This document shows, piece after piece, positions 60,217-64,000 of a stretch of 64,000 nucleotides of DNA (its first letter is position 1; the number at the start of each line of letters is the position of its first letter). The notes below the pieces were generated by a model. It had not been told where the DNA came from. It did not search any database and saw nothing but the letters and a program-made list of their open reading frames with translations. Position numbers and translations under genes: made by a program. Source of the stretch: Streptomyces atratus (GTDB lineage Bacteria > Actinomycetota > Actinomycetes > Streptomycetales > Streptomycetaceae); assembly GCF_014648655.1 (NCBI RefSeq), contig NZ_BMRN01000001.1:248001-312000 (forward strand). The letters run 5' to 3'.

Positions 60217-62628
60217 GTGACCATCGCGCCAGCCGATCCGGCTTCAGTCGCCGTGTCCGAAGCGGCCGAGTCCGAGGGAACCGCACACGACGGACCGGGG
60301 ACCGCACTGCTGCGGACCCTGACCGACCTCACCGTCGATCTGCCCGACACCGACCCCGGTCGCGTCGCCGCCGCCGCGCTGCGCGGCCGTAACGCCCGGT
60401 CGGACGAGGCGGAGTTGCGCTCGCTGGCCACGGAGGCCGCCGCGGGGCTGATCTCCGAGGACCCCGCCTACTCCCGGCTCGCGGCCAGGCTGCTGACCCG
60501 CACCATCGCGGACGAGGCGGCGGACCAGGGCGCGGTGTCCTTCTCCGCCTCGGTGGCCGTCGGGCACCGAGAGGGCCTGATCGCGGACCGTACCGCCGAG
60601 TTCGTCGCACTGCACGCGGCCGCGCTCGACGCGCTGGTGGAGGGTTCGCTGACCGACGGCGCCGACGACCGCTTCGGTTACTTCGGGCTGCGGACCCTGT
60701 ACAGCCGCTATCTGCTGCGTCACCCGCACACCCGCCAGGTCACCGAGACGCCGCAGCACTTCATGCTGCGCGTCGCGGCCGGACTCGCCGAGGACGACTC
60801 CAAGCGCGCCCTGGACGAAGTCGCTGCCCTGTACGGGCTGATGAGCCGGCTCGACTACCTGCCGTCCTCGCCGACCCTGTTCAACTCCGGCACCCGGCAT
60901 CCGCAGATGTCCTCCTGCTACCTGCTGGACTCCCCGCTCGACGAGCTCGACTCGATCTATGACCGCTACCACCAGGTGGCGCGGCTCTCCAAGCACGCGG
61001 GCGGCATCGGCCTCTCGTACTCCCGCATCCGCGCCCGCGGTTCACTGATCCGCGGCACCAACGGGCACTCCAACGGCATCGTGCCGTTCCTGAAGACGCT
61101 CGACGCCTCCGTCGCCGCGGTCAACCAGGGCGGTCGCCGCAAGGGCGCCGCCGCCGTCTACCTGGAGACCTGGCACGCGGACATCGAGGAGTTCCTGGAG
61201 CTGCGCGACAACACGGGTGAGGACCAGCGGCGTACGCACAACCTCAACCTGGCGCACTGGATCCCGGACGAGTTCATGCGCCGGGTCGACACGGACGGCG
61301 ACTGGTCGCTGTTCTCACCCGCCGATGTGCCCGAACTGGTCGACCTGTGGGGCGACGAGTTCGACGCCGCGTACCGGGCAGCCGAGGCCAAGGGGCTGGC
61401 CCGCAAGTCGATGCCGGCCCGTGAGCTGTACGGCCGGATGATGCGTACCCTCGCGCAGACCGGCCAGGGCTGGATGACGTTCAAGGACGCCTCCAACCGG
61501 ACCGCGAACCAGACCGCCGAGCCGGGCCGCGTCGTCCATTCGTCGAATCTGTGCACCGAGATCCTCGAAGTCACCGATGACGGCGAGACGGCCGTCTGCA
61601 ACCTGGGTTCGGTCAACCTCGGTGCGTTCGTCGCCGACGGTGACATCGACTGGGAGCGGCTGGACGCGACTGTCCGCACCGCCGTGACCTTCCTGGACCG
61701 GGTCGTCGACATCAACTTCTACCCGACCGAGCAGGCCGGCCGGTCCAATGCGAAGTGGCGCCCCGTCGGCCTGGGTGCGATGGGTCTGCAGGACGTCTTC
61801 TTCCAGCTGCGGCTGCCGTTCGACTCCCCCGAGGCCCGTGCGCTCTCCACGAAGATCTCCGAGCGGATCATGCTCGCCGCCTACGAGGCGTCCTGCGAGC
61901 TCGCCGAGCGGTCCGGACCGCTGCCCGCCTGGTCGCAGACGCGTGCCGCACGCGGTGTGCTGCACCCCGATCACTACGACACCGAGCTGAACTGGCCGGA
62001 GCGCTGGGACGCGCTGCGCGCGCGGGTCGCGAAGACCGGGATGCGCAACTCGCTGCTGCTCGCCATCGCGCCGACGGCGACGATCGCCTCGATCGCAGGT
62101 GTGTACGAGTGCATCGAGCCGCAGGTCTCCAACCTTTTCAAGCGCGAGACGCTCAGCGGTGAGTTCCTCCAGGTCAACGCATATCTGGTGGATGAGCTGA
62201 AGCAGCTCGGCGTATGGGACGCGCGGACCCGTGAGGCACTTCGCGAGGCGAGCGGTTCCGTGCAGGGCTTCGCCTGGATCCCGGCGGATGTGCGGGCGCT
62301 CTACCGCACGGCGTGGGAGATCCCGCAGCGCGGTCTGATCGACATGGCAGCGGCCCGTACGCCGTTCCTCGACCAGAGCCAGTCGCTGAACCTGTTCATG
62401 GAGACGCCGACGATCGGCAAGCTCTCCTCGATGTACGCGTACGCCTGGAAGCAGGGGCTGAAGACGACGTACTACCTGCGCTCGCGCCCTGCGACCCGGA
62501 TCGCCCGTGCGGCCTCCGGCCAGGCCTCGGCCGCCGCCCCCATTCCCGTGCAGCAGGCCCAGGCTCCCGACGCGGACGCGATCGCCTGCTCCCTCGAAAA
62601 CCCCGAGTCCTGCGAGGCCTGCCAGTAA
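60217..62628 (+). CDS. nrdA: Class Ia ribonucleoside-diphosphate reductase alpha subunit
   Basis: An 803-aa alpha subunit. The first redox Cys is in PQMSSCYLLDS, the catalytic loop has NLCTEILEV with the thiyl Cys, and the C-terminal redox pair is in SCEACQ at the very end. An N-terminal region with ATP-cone-like sequence is short or absent. A GTG start follows GAGGGAGAG. It reduces ribonucleotides with O2-dependent NrdB, and is controlled by the riboswitch and probably NrdR. The stop overlaps nrdB by 1 bp (TAATG). Confidence 0.94.
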   Translation: MTIAPADPASVAVSEAAESEGTAHDGPGTALLRTLTDLTVDLPDTDPGRVAAAALRGRNARSDEAELRSLATEAAAGLISEDPAYSRLAARLLTRTIADEAADQGAVSFSASVAVGHREGLIADRTAEFVALHAAALDALVEGSLTDGADDRFGYFGLRTLYSRYLLRHPHTRQVTETPQHFMLRVAAGLAEDDSKRALDEVAALYGLMSRLDYLPSSPTLFNSGTRHPQMSSCYLLDSPLDELDSIYDRYHQVARLSKHAGGIGLSYSRIRARGSLIRGTNGHSNGIVPFLKTLDASVAAVNQGGRRKGAAAVYLETWHADIEEFLELRDNTGEDQRRTHNLNLAHWIPDEFMRRVDTDGDWSLFSPADVPELVDLWGDEFDAAYRAAEAKGLARKSMPARELYGRMMRTLAQTGQGWMTFKDASNRTANQTAEPGRVVHSSNLCTEILEVTDDGETAVCNLGSVNLGAFVADGDIDWERLDATVRTAVTFLDRVVDINFYPTEQAGRSNAKWRPVGLGAMGLQDVFFQLRLPFDSPEARALSTKISERIMLAAYEASCELAERSGPLPAWSQTRAARGVLHPDHYDTELNWPERWDALRARVAKTGMRNSLLLAIAPTATIASIAGVYECIEPQVSNLFKRETLSGEFLQVNAYLVDELKQLGVWDARTREALREASGSVQGFAWIPADVRALYRTAWEIPQRGLIDMAAARTPFLDQSQSLNLFMETPTIGKLSSMYAYAWKQGLKTTYYLRSRPATRIARAASGQASAAAPIPVQQAQAPDADAIACSLENPESCEACQ

Positions 62629-63647
62629 TGAGCTCCACCGACTCCGAGAAGAACCTGCTCGACCCGGGCTTCGAACTGACTCTGCGGCCCATGCGCTACC
62701 CGGACTTCTACGAGCGCTACCGCGACGCGATCAAGAACACCTGGACGGTGGAGGAGGTCGACCTCCACTCCGACGTCGCCGACCTCGCCAAGCTCTCCCC
62801 CGGCGAGCAGCACATGATCGGCCGGCTCGTCGCGTTCTTCGCGACGGGCGACTCGATCGTCTCCAACAATCTCGTGCTGACGCTGTACAAGCACATCAAC
62901 TCCCCCGAGGCGCGGCTGTATCTGTCGCGGCAACTCTTCGAGGAAGCCGTGCACGTCCAGTTCTATCTGACGCTGCTCGACACGTATCTGCCCAATCCGG
63001 ACGACCGTGCCGCCGCGTTCGACGCGGTCGAGGAGATTCCCTCGATCCGTGAGAAGGCGCAGTTCTGCTTCAAGTGGATGGATTCGGTCGAGAAGATCGA
63101 GCGGCTGGAGACGAAGGCCGACCGCCGTCGCTTCCTGCTGAACCTGATCTGCTTCGCGGCGTGCATCGAGGGGCTGTTCTTCTACGGCGCGTTCGCGTAC
63201 GTCTACTGGTTCCGCTCGCGGGGTCTGCTGCACGGTCTCGCCACGGGCACCAACTGGGTGTTCCGTGACGAGACGATGCACATGAACTTCGCGTTCGAGG
63301 TCGTGGACACCGTTCGCAAGGAGGAGCCGGACCTCTTCGACGACGAGCTCCAGCAGCAGGTCACCGACATGCTGAAGGAGGCTGTCGACGCGGAGCTGCA
63401 GTTCGGCCGGGATCTGTGCGGCGACGGGCTGCCGGGCATGAACACCGAGTCCATGCGCCAGTACCTGGAGTGCGTGGCCGACCAGCGGCTCACCCGGCTG
63501 GGCTTCCCGACCGTCTACGGCTCCGAGAACCCGTTCTCGTTCATGGAGCTGCAGGGCGTGCAGGAGCTGACGAACTTCTTCGAGCGCCGGCCGTCCGCCT
63601 ACCAGGTGGCGGTGGAGGGCTCGGTCGCCTTCGACGACGACTTCTAG
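62628..63647 (+). CDS. nrdB: Class Ia ribonucleoside-diphosphate reductase beta subunit
   Basis: A 339-aa beta subunit. The iron ligands are in FFATGDSIVSNNLVL, FEEAVHVQFYLTLL, the CIEGLFFYG helix and the FRDETMHMNFAFEV helix. It carries the di-iron/tyrosyl-radical or related cofactor. ATG start in TAATG overlap with nrdA. It is followed by the convergent small gene at 63644. Confidence 0.95.
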   Translation: MSSTDSEKNLLDPGFELTLRPMRYPDFYERYRDAIKNTWTVEEVDLHSDVADLAKLSPGEQHMIGRLVAFFATGDSIVSNNLVLTLYKHINSPEARLYLSRQLFEEAVHVQFYLTLLDTYLPNPDDRAAAFDAVEEIPSIREKAQFCFKWMDSVEKIERLETKADRRRFLLNLICFAACIEGLFFYGAFAYVYWFRSRGLLHGLATGTNWVFRDETMHMNFAFEVVDTVRKEEPDLFDDELQQQVTDMLKEAVDAELQFGRDLCGDGLPGMNTESMRQYLECVADQRLTRLGFPTVYGSENPFSFMELQGVQELTNFFERRPSAYQVAVEGSVAFDDDF

Positions 63648-63856
63648 ATCCTGGCCCAGCTTCTGAGGTAGGGGCGCCGCGCATCCGTCACCGGCTGCGC
63701 GGCGCCCGCCGTTTCCGGGGGCGCGTCCCCCCGTTCCCGTTCCGCTTCCCGCAGCTCGCGGTCGATGCGGCGCTCCCGGGCGAGCCCGGCGAGAGTGGGC
63801 AGCAGAAAGAGGGCGATAAGTGCGGCTATGCCCAGGAAGTTCAGGAATGTGTTCAT
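63644..63856 (-). CDS. Small single-pass membrane protein
   Basis: A 70-aa protein. A single N-terminal membrane segment (MNTFLNFLGIAALIALFLLP) is followed by a charged tail (RERRIDRELREAERERGDAP). Its stop shares the CTAG at 63644-63647 with the nrdB stop, so the two genes end on opposite strands in 4 bp. A start ATG at 63856 begins the hydrophobic segment; an upstream extension to 63979 is unlikely. Function unknown. Confidence 0.65.
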   Translation of the reverse strand: MNTFLNFLGIAALIALFLLPTLAGLARERRIDRELREAERERGDAPPETAGAAQPVTDARRPYLRSWARI

Positions 63857-63937
63857 GCCTCTACTCTCGTCCGCACGGACGGATTGCGGCAGTGGCAGGA
63901 CTGTCATAGAGCATCGAATTACTGCCACACTTGCTCC

Positions 63938-64000
63938 ATGCTGAACAATGTCGCCGCCCTGCTGCTCGACGAGGTCCACCCCTTCGAACTGGGTGTGCTG
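63938..64000 (+). CDS. nrdS: NrdS-type DJ-1/PfpI-AraC regulator (partial, 5' end)
   Basis: Only 21 codons are in the window: MLNNVAALLLDEVHPFELGV L, the start of the DJ-1/PfpI (GATase1) domain of AraC-type regulators. In S. coelicolor an AraC-like gene, nrdS, follows nrdAB, so this is the probable counterpart (recall). The remaining part lies outside. Confidence 0.7.
   Translation, partial: MLNNVAALLLDEVHPFELGVL

Overview
The window is high-GC (about 70 percent) DNA with GTG starts, ATGA/GTGA gene overlaps and WhiB, DasR, NsrR, SnpA and Ni-SOD genes, which points to a Streptomyces chromosome. From memory, the order on the right half (sodN further left, then wblE, a sensor kinase, nagB, a GH3 enzyme, dasCBA, dasR, mctP, nrdAB) matches the S. 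coelicolor SCO52xx core region. Most of the window is therefore core chromosome, with a few accessory patches.

1-5.2 kb (minus strand) is a four-gene predicted conflict/signalling module: a SAV_2336-type vWA-like protein (cut by the left edge), a MoxR AAA ATPase, a trypsin-VMAP-C fusion protease and a Trypco1-type protein. 5.4-13.3 kb holds a DUF6104 protein, a frameshifted neighbour, a DUF4097/PadR pair, a Clp-N/HTH pair with tandem operators, a secreted GH5 glycosidase, an MDR oxidoreductase and malic enzyme. 13.7-18.8 kb has a polar amino-acid ABC transporter, an ECF (SigE-family) sigma factor with its partner, and a methyltransferase divergent from a CGNR regulator.

19.3-24.2 kb is the Ni-SOD locus (sodX/sodN). 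A decayed integrative element of about 3.8 kb lies inside it. A 39-bp copy of the sodN 3' end flanks it on both sides, and a near-identical terminator hairpin follows each copy. The element carries a broken tyrosine integrase, phage-like scraps, a ricin-like secreted protein, an XRE repressor and the remnant of a second XRE-type protein.

24.7-35.7 kb is mixed: VOC protein, MFS/TetR pair, nucleotidyltransferase, NmrA-like and DUF952 genes, a broken LPXTG surface protein, an epimerase, the snpR/snpA regulator-protease pair, a truncated haemoglobin and a GntR/DUF1648 operon. 35.8-38.4 kb encodes a family 2B encapsulin shell (EshA-like, with a cyclic-nucleotide-binding-like domain) and its probable cargo, a polyprenyl diphosphate synthase. 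38.6-40.3 kb is the nitric-oxide module nsrR-hmp with a recognisable operator before each gene. An amidase pseudogene, a PLP enzyme, a Na+/H+ antiporter, a UBP zinc finger, an RsbW-like/SigF-like pair, a DAG-kinase-like protein and wblE follow.

47.6-57.6 kb is the N-acetylglucosamine/chitin regulon: sensor kinase, SIS-domain protein, nagB, GH3 N-acetylhexosaminidase, dasCBA transporter and the DasR repressor, with dre-like operators at 49.23, 50.68, 56.67 and 56.69 kb. 57.9-59.8 kb is a DUF3311/MctP monocarboxylate permease. 59.9-64 kb is a cobalamin riboswitch, probable NrdR boxes, class Ia ribonucleotide reductase nrdA-nrdB and the first 21 codons of an nrdS-like regulator. No CRISPR array, rRNA or complete insertion sequence was seen.
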